From: Apium graveolens
Taxonomy: Eukaryota > Streptophyta > Magnoliopsida > Apiales > Apiaceae
Assembly (NCBI RefSeq): GCF_009905375.1
Contig: NC_133655.1
Location: forward strand, 164,903,995-164,967,994
Length of the DNA: 64,000 bases
Reading direction: 5' to 3'
The notes under the pieces were generated by a model. The model was not told where the DNA came from. It saw only the letters and a list, made by a program, of their open reading frames with translations, and did not search any database. This document shows, one piece after another, positions 35,603 through 47,195 of the stretch; positions within the stretch are counted from its first letter, which is position 1, and the number at the start of each line of letters is the position of its first letter. A program made the position numbers and the translations under genes.

Positions 35603-38559
35603 CTTCGGGCTTAACTGAAGTGATAACATCAATAGCAATATTAATGAGCAAAACGTTCAGCAAGTGAATAATAGGGTACAACAGTTCATCATATGCTCAA
35701 TAAAAAAATAACAGAAGGTAAATCAACAATATAAATTTGTCAAGTAAAGTTCAAGATTTTAACAAGTGAATGGAATTGAAATCACACAGCGCTGTGAGCA
35801 ATGAGGGGTGATCAGCCCACATCAAAGCTCTGAACCACACAACAAGTGATTCACAACCATTGAGGATCCTCGGCACACATTGGCCATATAAAACCATCAG
35901 GCTCCCTGCTACTGAGGTTTTAAAACTTTAACAGTGACTGGCGCCTTAGTCTTATCATATCATTCAATTCCTTTTTAATAACTCATTTCAATTTAAAAGG
36001 GGTTCTTGATCAAGGATAATATAACAAGGGGTTGGTAATGACAAAGTTCAAATAAGAGGATGATAATAGTATTTGGGTTTCCAAAGGAAATGAATCTAAT
36101 GTATGGGGGTTTTAGGTTCCACTGGATATATTAAGGAACTATTTATAGGGGGTATTCGCAGAGATACGAGGTAATATGTGAGGAAAAAGAGGTCAATTCA
36201 AGTATGGAAGTGATTAACTAAGTTCAAGATCCAATTATTGAGTGATGTCAGGGACTAATCAATGTTATTAAATATTAGTCATACATTCACAGGGTGTTCA
36301 ATCACAAGAAACAGAATTATAAAGATAAGTTGAGAGTTCACTTGCATAAATAAGTATGAAAGAGGGTCACTTGCCTGAACTACGCTTACTGAGTACTTGA
36401 ATGGGATCGTCTAGGGGCTCCTTTCCTGGCCTCCTACTTGAACCTATAATAAATAGTATCCTCGTCACAACTTTTGCTAACTACCCTTTTGCGTACATTA
36501 TATATATACACACACATATAAATATATATATATATATACACATAACACACTTAATTTCAAGTGATATATGCTTCACATAATCCACATAACACGTAATCAT
36601 GACAATATAACATTTAGTTAATAGTACATACTTATACTCCATCCACTATTTTAGATCCTTATGCACATGACCAAGTAACATACAAAAATTATGATTAATA
36701 CTATTACTCTTCTTTTACAGACCACAACTTATCCTAAAAGTAGTAAGGCACACTTAGGCCTCACTCACAATGACTCACAAAACTAATGCATGTTCTAAAC
36801 TCTTCCCGGATGCATGCCTTGGCACCACTTATGTGCCTTGGCACAAATATACATTTCTACCTTGGGCCTTCACTTAATTATGATTTCTACAGACTCTTAT
36901 GACATAATGCAACTCCCAAACTTGACTTGACATCAAGGCCTCACTCATAAAGCACTTAAACACAATGCATTCCTCATAGGCTTCCTAATGCAACTCTTAT
37001 GGTGACTCTCGGGTGTTTTGGTGGAAATGAGGTATCTCCAGCTTGGGCCTTTAATCCAAATCAACTCTCTAAGGTTCCTAAGACTCTAAACTAACTCTTA
37101 AAGTTGGAATGACTCAAAAAACTCACTTGGGCCTCCTTAGGCCTCAAGTGGAAGTTGACATAAATTTGCCTTCCCTTGTTTCCAAACTGCCCTATTTTTA
37201 CCAACTTAAAACTCCAAACTGTTCAATTATTGATTTTAATAACTTGTTAAGCTTCCTAGGACTTCTTTATACTATTATAAACCAAGTATCAATGAATACT
37301 TATCTTAAAACATGGTTATAATGGGTCAAATATGGACTTGTACCAAATCTGCCTTGTTTTGAGTTCCTCTCGGTTTTGTACATGTGCACCTAACAAAATG
37401 CATGATTCTACCCAATCTAAAGCTTCTGGACTCAAGTACATACCAATTCCTAAATCCACTGAAATTGGTCCTAACAAGGCCTCACAAATGCATACCTAAA
37501 ATGAACTACACTTCTAGTGCTAAAATCTGTCCAAATAGGACTAATGCATTCATTCCACCTTAACTTCCTTTTTAACCATCAAACCAATGAACAAACCAAC
37601 AACCAAGCCTAAGATCATGCTAACACCTACTGACCTATAGTACACAAGGTTGATTTACATTTTTATTTAGCATGCAATCAATTATAAGGACAAGCAAAGT
37701 TACACCTCACAAGACAAGTCATCACTTAGTCATTTTAAAGCAAAAATTCGAATTATACATGCATGAAAACATCATGACACCTACTGATTTTATGCTCCTA
37801 TGATCATATACATTTTAAATAGCATTTAATCAAGGTAAAAATGGCATGCAACTCACAAAAATCAAGTATCAAGAGGTTAAAAGATCAACTACAATACAGC
37901 TATCATGATCTCCGGTTTTAAGCCAAAAACTCGAGTTATATACTTGGGTTAAATACTTGATCCCTACCGATTTTAATATCTTCTAGCCATGAAATAATTA
38001 ATCTATCATTTAACATAAAATTCGTGGCATGCATCTCATAAAAATCAAGTATCAAAGCTCATAGAAAGCAAGTATGGTTCCTAGTCTAAAAATACTTGTA
38101 AATCAATATGCAAAGGCAAATTTCAACATGCAAGGGCTATAATTAACATGCAAGTCTTAGAACTTAATATACTTGAAGATATGCATAGCATTCAAGAGTT
38201 TAAACATCATATCTCTTCATTTTTGAAGTAAAATGGTTTATAAGCAACATGCAAGTCATTTTCATAGAAATTTCTAAAGAATCATCCATATACATCCGGC
38301 TCTTTTAATAAATCATTGCCAAATGCTATGAACAAGATTATGACTTGGAATATTGAAGTAAAAATACTCCTCCAAGATCATATCAAGTCCATATCTTTAA
38401 GCCCTTATGATTTTAGTCCTTAAATCCATGAGAATTCAAGGCCTAAATCTTGGCTATAAAAACACATCAACACATAGTTAAACATACCTTTTATGAGCTA
38501 AATATTCAAGTATAAAGGTGAGAATATGAGGGAACTAGCTCCTTGATCAAAGTGTTTGA

Positions 38560-38640
38560 AAAGGAAAGAAAAAAAAATGAAAGAAGAGGGGGGTAGGGAG
38601 GCTTCAGCCGAGAGGGAGGAAAAAGGGGAGGAGGGAGTGA
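38560..38640 (-). promoter_or_regulatory. Pyrimidine-rich tract downstream of a TATA-like site in LTR C
   Basis: The minus strand is almost pure C/T across about 80 bp. About 190 bp upstream on that strand a CTTTATAAAAGAG sequence (near 38831-38843) could be a TATA box. LTR E has a similar tract (28720-28820). It could mark a transcript leader, but this is inference from composition only. Confidence 0.35.
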
Positions 38641-39344
38641 AGTGGTGTGCAAAATGAGAGAATATGACTTATGTTTTGGATTTTGTTGTGTTAAAATGGT
38701 AGTGGAATGGAGAAATGACTCATATGCCCTTTCTATAAGCTTAAACACTATTGCATGCAAGGGCACATGGGTATTTTACTTGGTCAAAATGAGTGAGTGG
38801 GGTTGGAAATGGCAATCCTATCCTTGATCTCTTTTATAAAGAATTTTACATGCAAGGGCACATTAGTAATCTAGTAATCATTTTTATAGAATTAAAAATA
38901 TGCTTAAAAAGAATGAATTTTAATAAATAAAGTATATTTCCATAAATCACAAAAATTATACCATAATTTACTTTAAAATTTTAGAAATTTTATAAGAGTA
39001 TTTTCAAGAAATTTGAATAAAAAATAATTTTCAAAAGAATTTTCTTTATAATAATACTTCTATAACAAACCACATAAAAATATAATTTAATTAGATTTTA
39101 ATGCAAATAAAGCTTTAAAAAATTAATCTAGCATTATACCAATTTATCTATTCGTCTCAGCACAGAATTTCCATATCCAAATATTTGTACGAAGATTTAA
39201 ATCGTCTCGAAGAAAAATATATTCGTATTTACTTACTGCACATAATCACTGGAAAAAAATATTTAGAAACTTATGTACTCACAGTAATGCACAGAAATGC
39301 CACATCATAGAATTTATAATATCATAATATTTACAGTCGTTACA

Positions 39345-40181
39345 CGATTGAATCAAATGTTTGGTTAAAGGAAATAGAAGTCGTTTGCTTTAGTTAAAGT
39401 AAAGGAAGAAGAGAAGGTGGAGTTTGCAAGTTATTATTTGAAGAATGAGGCCACCTATTGGTGGGAGACTGTGAAGACATTGGAAGGTACATATGTTATT
39501 ACTTGGGAGATGTTTAAGGAATTGTTTTTAGAAAAATATTTTCCCCGGTTTGTTCAGGATTAGATGGAGCTGAAGTTTTTAGAGGTAAAGTAAGGAAATA
39601 TGTCGATAGCTGATTATGAGAGTAAGCTTGAGGAGTTGTCAAGGTATGTCCCATCATATGTAGATACTGACAGAAAGAAAGCCAAGAGATTCCAACAAGG
39701 TTTGAAACCATGGATTAGAGGGAAGGTGGCTATATTTGAATTGGATACCTATGCAGGAGTTGTACAGAAAGCCATGATTGCAGAAACAGAGAGCGAGATG
39801 TCACAGAAGGAAAAGGAGAGTAAGAAGAGGAAGTTTGAATGGAATGAAGGACAGTCACAACCAGGGAAGTTTCCAAATTTTAAGAAGGGCAAGTTTCAGC
39901 CAGGGAGAAATTTCTATTTCAAAAAGCAAAATGCAGGCAACGGAGGTCAAAGCAACCGTCCAGTCAATGTGAATCAGATAAATCAGTTGTGGTTAACTTT
40001 TCCAAATTATCAGGTATGTGGGAAGAAACATGGAAGCGTCTGTAATAAGTTGAATGTGGTTTGTTTCAAGTGTAATCAGAAAAGGCACTATTCGAGGGAG
40101 TGCCGTAATCAGCCAGCAAGAAAGCCAAGAAACAAGGATCAGCCTATCTGGAATCCAGCGGTTAAGGTTCCAGCTATTTGA
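39345..40181 (+). pseudogene. gag: gag, capsid and zinc-knuckle part (element B)
   Basis: Coding resumes after LTR C with the capsid block (EATYWWETVK, 39450-39480), crossed by in-frame stops near 39382, 39562 and 39592. It becomes an open frame from 39600 to 40181 containing a basic K/R-rich linker, then CGKKHGSVC and an intact CCHC knuckle (C-F-K-C..H....C, about 40060-40105) before a TGA at 40179. A second knuckle follows in the same frame at 40188-40235 but has lost two of its cysteines (C-F-K-Y and R-D-F). Gag packages the element RNA, and the knuckles bind nucleic acid. The stops make this copy inactive. Confidence 0.85.
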
Positions 40182-40677
40182 TTTACATGCTTTAAATATG
40201 GGAAGCCAGGACATATAGCCAGGGATTTCAAGACACCAGCCCCAGTCAGTAATGCATTAAGAATTATGGGATCTACTCCAGCAGTAAATGAGACTCCAAG
40301 GGCTAGAGTTTTTGATATGTCTATAAAAGACGTTATCCAGGATACTGATGTCGTGGCAGGTACGCTTAATGTAAATTCTTTATGTGCCAAAGTGTTAATA
40401 GATTCGGGAGCAACTCGATCATTTATTTCTCAAGATTTTGTTAGTAAATTAAATTGTCCGGTTGAGTATTTAAATGAAATAATGATTGTGGAATTAGCAA
40501 ATCAAGAACGTATATCTGTTAATCAAGTTTGTGGGAATTGTGAGATTTAGATTTCTGGTAATAAGTTTTGTGTAGATTTGATACCATTTAAGCTAGGAGA
40601 GTTTGACGTTATATTAGGAATGGATTGGTTATCTAAGCATGATGCCCAGATAGATTGTCGAAATAAAAAGGTAATGG
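40182..40677 (+). pseudogene. Aspartic protease (element B)
   Basis: The active-site block VLIDSGATRSFIS is intact near 40390-40430 in the frame 40266-40550. After a TAG at 40548 it resumes at 40578 with [21 protein letters not shown], the conserved C-terminal part of chromovirus proteases. The enzyme would release the mature proteins from the gag-pol chain. One stop splits the domain. It is immediately followed in frame by the linker to RT. Confidence 0.85.
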
Positions 40678-41570
40678 TGAAGACGCCAGATGAAAGAATA
40701 GTAACGTTTAAGGGGCAGAAGCAGGTAAAGAAGTTCTTAACGATGATTCAAGCTAAATGGTTACTACGACAAGGATGCGAGCAATTCGTCGCATATGTGA
40801 TTGATAGAAGTCGGGACCCAGCAAAAATTGAAGATATTCCAGTAGTTAATGCATTTCCAGACGTGTTTCCCGATGAATTACCAGGACTTCCTCCAGATAG
40901 AGAAATTGAGTTTGCAATCGACTTAGCACCTGGAATGGAACCAGTATCCAAGGCCCCGTACAGAATGGTGCCCGTTGAGATGAAGGAACTAGAAAAGCAA
41001 TTGCAAGAGCCGTTAGAGAAAGGAGTAATCAGACCAAGTGTATCCCCGTGGGGTGCACCGATACTATTTGTCAAGAAGAAGGATGGAAACATGAGACTGT
41101 GCATCGACTATCGGGAGCTCAACAAGCTTACAATCAAGAACAAGTATCCGTTACTCAAAATTGATGATTTATTTGACCAATTGAAAGGAGCCAAGTACTT
41201 CTCCAAGATCGATTTGAGATCGAGATATCACTAACTAAAGATTAAGCCAGAGGATATACCAAAGACAGCTTTCAGGACAAGGTATGGACATTATGAATTT
41301 TTAGTGATGTCTTTTGGATTGACCAATGCCCCGGCAGCATTCATGGACCTGCTGAACAGAATTTTCAAGGAATACTTGGACAAGTTTGTTATTGTGTTCA
41401 TAGATGATATTTTGATTTATTCAAAGACAGAAGAGGATCATGCAAAACATTTGACAACAACTTTGAAGATTTTAAGGAAAAAGAAGTTATATGTTAAATT
41501 CTCAAAATATGAGTTTTGGTTACAGGAAGTTCAGTTCTTATGACACATAGTCAGTAATGAAGGGATCAAA
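40678..41570 (+). pseudogene. Reverse transcriptase (element B)
   Basis: The frame 40578-41234 includes [14 protein letters not shown], the [16 protein letters not shown] block, [10 protein letters not shown] and [11 protein letters not shown], which carries the first catalytic aspartate. A TAA at 41232 interrupts it. The frame 41304-41543 carries [12 protein letters not shown] and FIDDILIYS, the catalytic D-D pair near 41403. A TGA at 41541 ends that piece. Catalytic residues are present, but the protein is split into three by stops, so it cannot be made as one chain. Confidence 0.9.
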
Positions 41571-42731
41571 GTGGACCCAGCGAAGATTAAAGCAATTACA
41601 AATTGGGAAAGACCGAGAACACCAACAGAGGTAAGAAGTTTCTTGGGATTAGCGGGATATTATCGCCGATTTGTTCAAAATTTCTCAAGGATTGCAACAC
41701 CATTGACGAAGCTTACACAGAAGAATGAAAAGTTCATATGGAACGATAAATGTGAAGAAAGTTTTCAGGAATTGAAGAGAAGATTAATTACAGCACCGGT
41801 TTTGTCACTTACAGATGATCAAGGGAATTTTGTAATCTATAACGATGCTTCTCATAAAGGACTCGGATGTGTTCTGATGCAGCACGATAAGGTTATTGCG
41901 TATGCGTCAAGGCAATTGAAATCCCACGTACAAAAGTATCCTACTCATGATTTGGAACTAGCAGCTATAGTATTCGCTTTGAAGATTTGGAGACATTATC
42001 TATATGGAGAAAAGTGTGAGATTTATACGGATCACAAAAGCTTGAAGTACATATTCACACAAAAGGAGCTTAACATGAGACAGAGAAGATGGTTAGAGTT
42101 GATCAAGGATTACGACCGCACGATTAACTATCATCCCGGTAAAGCAAACGTTGTGGCAGACGCGTTAAGTCGGAAAGAAAAGTTGAATGTGTTATCAGTA
42201 CCCGAGGAGATATATAAGGAATTTCAAAATCTGGAATTGGAGATTAGAGTTTGCAAGCCTGATGAAGTCATAATATATAGTATGACTTTCCAGCCGGAAT
42301 TATTAAAGAAGATAAGGAAGTGTCAAGAAGAGGTAATGGATCAGGACATTAACCGTTTGGTGGGAGAGGAATTATGCACGGAAAAGGATGATCAAGGTGT
42401 TCTTAGGTTTTCTTCTAGAATTTGGATTCCACCAGTAATGGAGTTGAAGAATGAAATTTTACAGGAAGCTCATAATTCAAGGTATGCAATCCATCTAGGG
42501 AGTACCAAGATGTACAGAGATTTAAAGGAAAATTATTGGTGGCTAGATATGAAGAGGGAGATTGCGGAATGGGTTAGAAGATGTTACACATGTCAGAGAG
42601 TTAAAGCAGAGCATCAGAGACCAAGTGGATTATTGCAGCCATTGGAGATTCCAGAGTGGAAGTGGGAGCATATTGCCATGGATTTCATAGTCGGATTACC
42701 AAGGATGAAAGCCAATTATGATGCCATTTAG
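41571..42731 (+). pseudogene. RT thumb, RNase H and integrase N-terminal part (element B), 386-codon frame
   Basis: This is the longest open stretch of B. It begins in the RT connection ([18 protein letters not shown]), continues through RNase H ([74 protein letters not shown] near 42127-42177), and enters integrase with the zinc region (H..H near 42470-42500, then C-Y-T-C near 42585). It ends at [13 protein letters not shown], which has the first catalytic aspartate of integrase. A TAG at 42729 then stops it. RNase H would remove RNA from the RNA-DNA hybrid. This segment alone keeps coding capacity. Confidence 0.9.
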
Positions 42732-43038
42732 GGTATAGTGGACTCATTTTCTGCCTATAAATGAAAGATTTTCATTCGACAAGTTACTCCATATGTACCT
42801 GAAAGAAATCGTAGTTCGTCATGGAGTCCCTGTGTCTATCGTATCCGATCGAGATCCGAGATTTAATTCAAGGTTTTGGAAAAGTTTTTAAGAATATTTG
42901 GGAACGAGACTAAATATGAGTACGACTTACCATCCACAGACGGACGGCCAGAGTGAAAGAACAATCCAGACAATCGAAGACATGCTACGTATTTGTGCTA
43001 TTGATTTCAAAGGAAGTTGAGACGAGCATTTACCCTTG
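42732..43038 (+). pseudogene. Integrase core, broken part (element B)
   Basis: Past the TAG the same frame shows [10 protein letters not shown], then a frame change, then [20 protein letters not shown] near 42930-42990, the conserved block with the catalytic glutamate. The stretch ends at DEHLP (about 43021-43035), where the MITE is inserted. TGG-to-stop type changes (TAG at 42729, TGA near 43018) account for two of the breaks. Confidence 0.82.
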
Positions 43039-43039
43039 A

Positions 43040-43237
43040 GAGGGCGTTTGGAAACTTACATTTCATTTCAAATGAGGGATTTCAAATGACAGTATTTGAG
43101 TTATCATTTCAAATTCTCATGTTTATACTAATATTTGAATGTCCTGGATTTCAAATGAAATCTAAATCCAAATTTCCAAACAGCTGATTTGATCAAATCC
43201 AGAATTTCAAATAAAATCCAGTTTCCCAAACGAGCCA
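43040..43237. mobile_element. MITE (about 198 bp) inside the integrase of B
   Basis: The ends are inverted: GAGGGCGTTTGGAAACT at the left and AGTTTCCCAAACGAGCC at the right, sharing a CGTTTGGRAACT core. The flanking TGA occurs on both sides (43037-43039 and 43238-43240). Removing the insert and one TGA rejoins the integrase reading (LPL then IEFSYNNS). The interior has repeated ATTTCAAATGA-type palindromes that could fold into a hairpin. The 3-bp duplication and TIR style suggest a PIF/Harbinger (Tourist-like) origin, but the duplication is not the usual TAA/TTA, so the family is uncertain. Confidence 0.75.
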
Positions 43238-43240
43238 TGA

Positions 43241-43368
43241 TAGAATTTTCTTACAATAACAGTTATCATGCCAGTATTGGGATGCCACCCTATGAAGCTC
43301 TTTATGGACGCAAATGTCGATCTCCTGTATATTGGGATGAAGTAGGAGAACGAAAAATAATTGGACCT
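43241..43368 (+). pseudogene. Integrase core, end part (element B)
   Basis: After the MITE the frame reads [37 protein letters not shown] to about IIGP. It then breaks: the roughly 100-residue C-terminal region before the chromodomain is missing, and the frame changes at about 43364. Confidence 0.85.
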
Positions 43369-43633
43369 GCACATTCACAATATTTTTCACGTATCGATGC
43401 TTAAGAAATATAATCCAGACTCCAGGCATGTAATCGAATATGAGCTAATAGTGGTTCAAGCAGATTTGTCATATGTGGAGAGTCCGATAGAGATTCTAGA
43501 AGAAAGAGAGAAAATGTTAAGAAATAAAGTGGTAAAGTTAGTAAGAGTATTGTGGAGAAACCCAAAGGTTGAAGAGTCAACCTGGGAGTTAGAAAGTGAT
43601 ATGAAAGAAAAGTACCCTCATTTATTTTCTTAG
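43369..43633 (+). pseudogene. Integrase C-terminus with chromodomain (element B)
   Basis: The frame 43361-43633 reads [16 protein letters not shown], then a chromodomain-like block: SPIEILEEREKMLRNK, VVKLVRVLWRNPKVEESTWELE and a KYPHLF end before the TAG at 43631. In chromoviruses this module at the integrase end binds histone H3 tails methylated at K9 and steers integration to heterochromatin. The W-R-N-P and E-E-S-T-W-E-L-E positions are conserved, and the N-terminal aromatic position is only partly so, as in the group II type. It is detached from the catalytic core by the deletion and frame change upstream. I am confident of the family. Confidence 0.85.
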
Positions 43634-43658
43634 GAGATTCTGAGGACATAATTTTTTT

Positions 43659-43670
43659 AAGGGGGGAAGG
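43659..43670 (+). other. Polypurine tract of element B
   Basis: AAGGGGGGAAGG followed by A and the LTR start TGTAATATC at 43672. Confidence 0.9.
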
Positions 43671-43671
43671 A

Positions 43672-46600
43672 TGTAATATCTGGGACATATTGTGTAATTA
43701 TTTTTGCTAATAAATAAAAATTATGCATGTTTCGTATTTATTCTATGAAGTATTTGTTAAGTGGTATATGTGTTTGGATGTTTAAAAATAATATTAATTG
43801 AGTATTTTAATTTTTATATGTCCAAAATAAAATATTGATAATTGTCATATCTTCCTATTTATTTTTATGTTGATTTATGATTTTATAGAAAATTTATGGA
43901 TTCTATAAATTCTTTTTCCGAGTATTTATAAACTATTTTATTCAATCGGGAACGAACCGACGTCACCCGTTTTTACGTTTTTATAACCCAAAACTGTTTC
44001 GAGAACTCCTTCCTAACCTAATTGCAATATTCCGAGCATTTTCCATGTTTCGACTTTTTCGATCCGGCGTACGGTTTGTCCTGTGCGGGTCCCGGCGCAA
44101 TATTTTTGATACATTATTTGTTTCGGTAAATCAATAAAACTCGTATTTTTGATAAACGAGATCTTTTTATTAAACTATTATAATTATCATCTCGTAAAAC
44201 GTATAACTAGGCGCTGAAACCAAGACCACAGTATAAATTGTACTAATTTGGATAATTATCCCGAAAACCGGTACAGTTTGGATCTGTTTTTATAAATAAA
44301 CGTACCATTTTACATCGGGAATGATCCAACAGGATACTAATTTTCCGTAATTATAAATAGCCTTTACCGTATTTTATTTCGTACCAAAAATCATTTGCAA
44401 ACAGTAATTATAGAATTTTACAGAGAAAATTCATATATTCATATAATCTTCTGAAAATCAAACCAGCTTTTGAAGGTGTTAGTGATCTCTGTTTTCAAAG
44501 CTCGAGTAACAAAATCGAAGGGTTTGAGGAGTACTTTCAGATTCTGGAACTCGTTTTACTGCAGAATCAAAGATGATTGTTTGAATGATTTGATGCTTGC
44601 ATGTTGTAGAGCTTGTTTTCCTGATGATTTTCATATGTCATATGACTGATTTGGAGTTCAATAACATGTTCAAAATTGAGTTTAATTTTCGAATTTTAAA
44701 ATTAGGGTTTATAACCCGTATGAATGTTCTTAATTGAAATTTAGGGCTTTTTGTTCTAGGGGTTATGAGATGTTGATGTATAGTGGATTTTTTTCCTCAT
44801 GAAATTTGCAATCGATTGATGTATAGCTCGTTAACAGAGGATCCCTGAATCGAAGGGAGTTGCGTTTTGAAATTTACGTCGGGTCACCGGAAACCGGCGA
44901 ACTTCCAGGCCATTTTCCGGCCAACCCAAGGGTTATCTGTGAGATTTAATTGCAGGTTTATGTTCCTTGTGAATTGTAGATGTAACTTGGAGGTTGTGAA
45001 GGTGTGACGGTGCCGGAGACAAGTTCTCCGGCGAACCCGTCGTTTTCCGGCGGGGTGAACTGCAAAATTGCAGTTTAGCCCCTGTATTTTTGTAGGTGAT
45101 GAAGTTTGGTCCCCCAGGTTTCCAGAATTTGCGTATTTTGGATTCCTGTTTTAAAATTATATAAAAATTATATTTTCTATTTATTAATTATAAAAATCCG
45201 TTTTTAATTTCTGAAAAATCCAAAAAAATCATTATTTTAATTCCAAAAATTATTTTTAATTCAAAAATAAATATGGATTAATTAGTTAATTAATCTTAGT
45301 TAATAATTAATTGATTAATTGGTCAATTAATTTAAAAAATTAATTGATTAATTTTTTTAATTAATTATTAATTGATTTTAATTAAATATTTAATTTGATT
45401 TAATTATTTAAAAATGATTTAAAAATTCCAAAAAATAGTTTCGAGCTTTAAAATATTATTTTAAATTGTTTCCAAGGCTCAATAATTATTATAAAATTAT
45501 TTTGAAGCCAGATTTGGTCAACTGAACCCTGTTTATTGCTTCGAAATTGATCTAACGACCGGTTTTAATTCCGAAAAATATTTTAAAAATCATATTAAAT
45601 CCCCGAAAGCTTGTTTATGACCCGAGACTCTGTTATAAATGATATATCATTGATTATTTAACGTGCTACGTGTTGTATATTACTTGTTGTTTGACTGTCG
45701 GTCTATATGTTCGATGTTTATTTGTTTTTAGTGTAACTTTCAATCCGTTAGTTGAATTTGGGTGAAACGAAGGGTAGATAGAAGTATACACCGAATAGAA
45801 TTGTATGAGTTGAGTATTGATAGATGCTTATGATATGTGATCAGAAGAGGCAAGACATAGGAAAGGGAAGCAGATAGTCGATGAGTAGACGGTTGTGATT
45901 GAAAGTTAGTGAAGTATAGCAAGCTAGTGCCAGGCAAGTGTTCTGAACTTTCTCGAGATATATTGTAGTTGATTAATGGTCTTGTATCATATTGCATGTG
46001 CTTTGAAGCACTAAACCCTAAACCTTATTCTTTCTGAACCATTGATTGTTGTATACCCGAATACGAATCACAGATATACGATACTACTCCACAAATATAT
46101 ACAAACTAAATACCAACAACTGAATCAGATTGCTTACATATTCAATCCATTGTACCTTATGCTTTGAAAGATCAAATCCTTATAACCTTGAAACTTTGAT
46201 TCATTTGTTACCCAATTCTTTCATTACCTGACAACCATTCTTTATAATTACCATATTATTTCTTTGTGAAGATTGGAACCATCTTATTATTAAACATCTG
46301 AAGTTGCTTATGATTCTGTTTATTGCTTTACATTATTTACTCTATTATTTTGTTAGAATTGGATTGTTTTATAAAATTGTGGACCAGATTCGTGGTCATA
46401 TCAGATTGGTGGTCAAGTTAGGCCAATGTGTGCCTTGGATCTAGTAATTAGAGCAGAGCTGTGTGCCTTGCTCGGGGTTAGTGCGTGACTGATCAGCAGC
46501 CTAACATTGGTTTTAAAATAAAAATATAATATCCAATTCTAAATCATTATTCATTGTTCACCTGATACCAAAACTTTTTTCACTTGATGATCATTATTCT

Positions 46601-47015
46601 CAGTCTTGTCATTGTGACTTGCTGAGCTAGTTAGCTCATTTGTGCGATGTTGTTTATATCCTTTTCTAGTTAAGAAGGAACCAGTTGGTAGTGAGGATCC
46701 CCAATCCAGTACGAGAGCTAGGGGTCCAGGTTGATCGAGTTAAGCTAGCTGATGGCTTTTAAGATAGTTTAAGTTTGTATCAATGTTTAATATTCAGTTC
46801 TGAGTTTTAATAGTTGAGATTTGGACGTTTAGAATATAAAGTGTGTGTGTGTGGCTTGTGTACATATTTTAATCTGTTGCAGTCTGTGGTAGTTGGTAAG
46901 TAGGGTCACTGCATATTATTATTATCTTTATTATTGTTATAAGCAGGTTATAAATAAGATGTGTGTGTGTGTGTGTGGACCCCAAACTTCTGACCCGGGT
47001 TTGGAGGGCGCCACA
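43672..47015 (+). mobile_element. 3' LTR of element B (3344 bp)
   Basis: Clear direct repeat of 30458-33855, with the same start (TGTAATATCTGGGAC) and end (GGAGGGCGCCACA). It differs by scattered substitutions and several indels, such as the segment missing after GCAGAATCAAAG at about 44570 and a replaced stretch near 44835. The (GT)n run near 46960-46976 is longer than in the 5' LTR. Confidence 0.93.
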
Positions 47016-47020
47016 AAAAC
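47016..47020. repeat. Target site duplication of element B (right), AAAAC
   Basis: Matches 30453-30457 and marks where the copia resumes. Confidence 0.9.
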
Positions 47021-47195
47021 ACCCTAAAAATACAACTTTAACAGTGAGTAGATAAAACTGTAAAGTGCTTCAAATAACAAAATGTACAAAGATTAGCTCA
47101 CAGTCATTTTCAAGATGCTCCTTTTGCCTGAGCAGATTTGACTAGTTCCTTGAAGGTCTGGATCTCTTTCCTAGCTTTCTGTTGTTTTCTTCTAT
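47021..47195 (-). other. Copia 3' untranslated DNA, right of B
   Basis: Lies between the end of the third reading frame (47196) and the B insertion. With 30391-30457 it forms the original stretch leading to the polypurine tract. No gene was seen. Confidence 0.6.

Larger units (their letters stand above)
35287..39344 (-). mobile_element. Solo LTR C (4058 bp, minus strand) inside gag of B
   Basis: The plus-strand ends are TGTGACGGACCC and GTCGTTACA, so on the minus strand it reads TGTAACGAC to GGGTCCGTCACA, a TG...CA LTR. Its length and landmarks match the 4-kb LTR class of A and O, including an H3-like micro-ORF about 313 bp before its end. There is no internal region, primer site or second LTR, and the target duplication is perfect, so it is a solo LTR left by LTR-LTR recombination. 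The rest is AT-rich non-coding DNA with a microsatellite near 36500-36550 and a purine-rich plus-strand tract near 38560-38640. Confidence 0.9.
30458..47015 (+). mobile_element. Ty3/gypsy chromovirus B (Tekay/Del type), nearly complete but inactive
   Basis: LTRs 30458-33855 and 43672-47015, Met-type primer site, gag with zinc knuckles, protease, RT, RNase H, integrase with chromodomain, purine tract, and AAAAC duplications. Coding is broken by several stops, by solo LTR C (35287-39344), by a MITE (43040-43237) and by a deletion in the integrase C-terminal part. The two LTRs show substitutions and indels (a segment of about 65 bp near 31360-31424 is absent from the 3' LTR), so B is clearly older than A. 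Element order and motifs are seen directly; the lineage follows from the C-terminal chromodomain and the [15 protein letters not shown] block. Confidence 0.95.

Noticed and set aside
36480..36560. Possible satellite or CRISPR-like array
   Set aside because: Simple AT/AC microsatellite inside solo LTR C; no spacer-repeat pattern.
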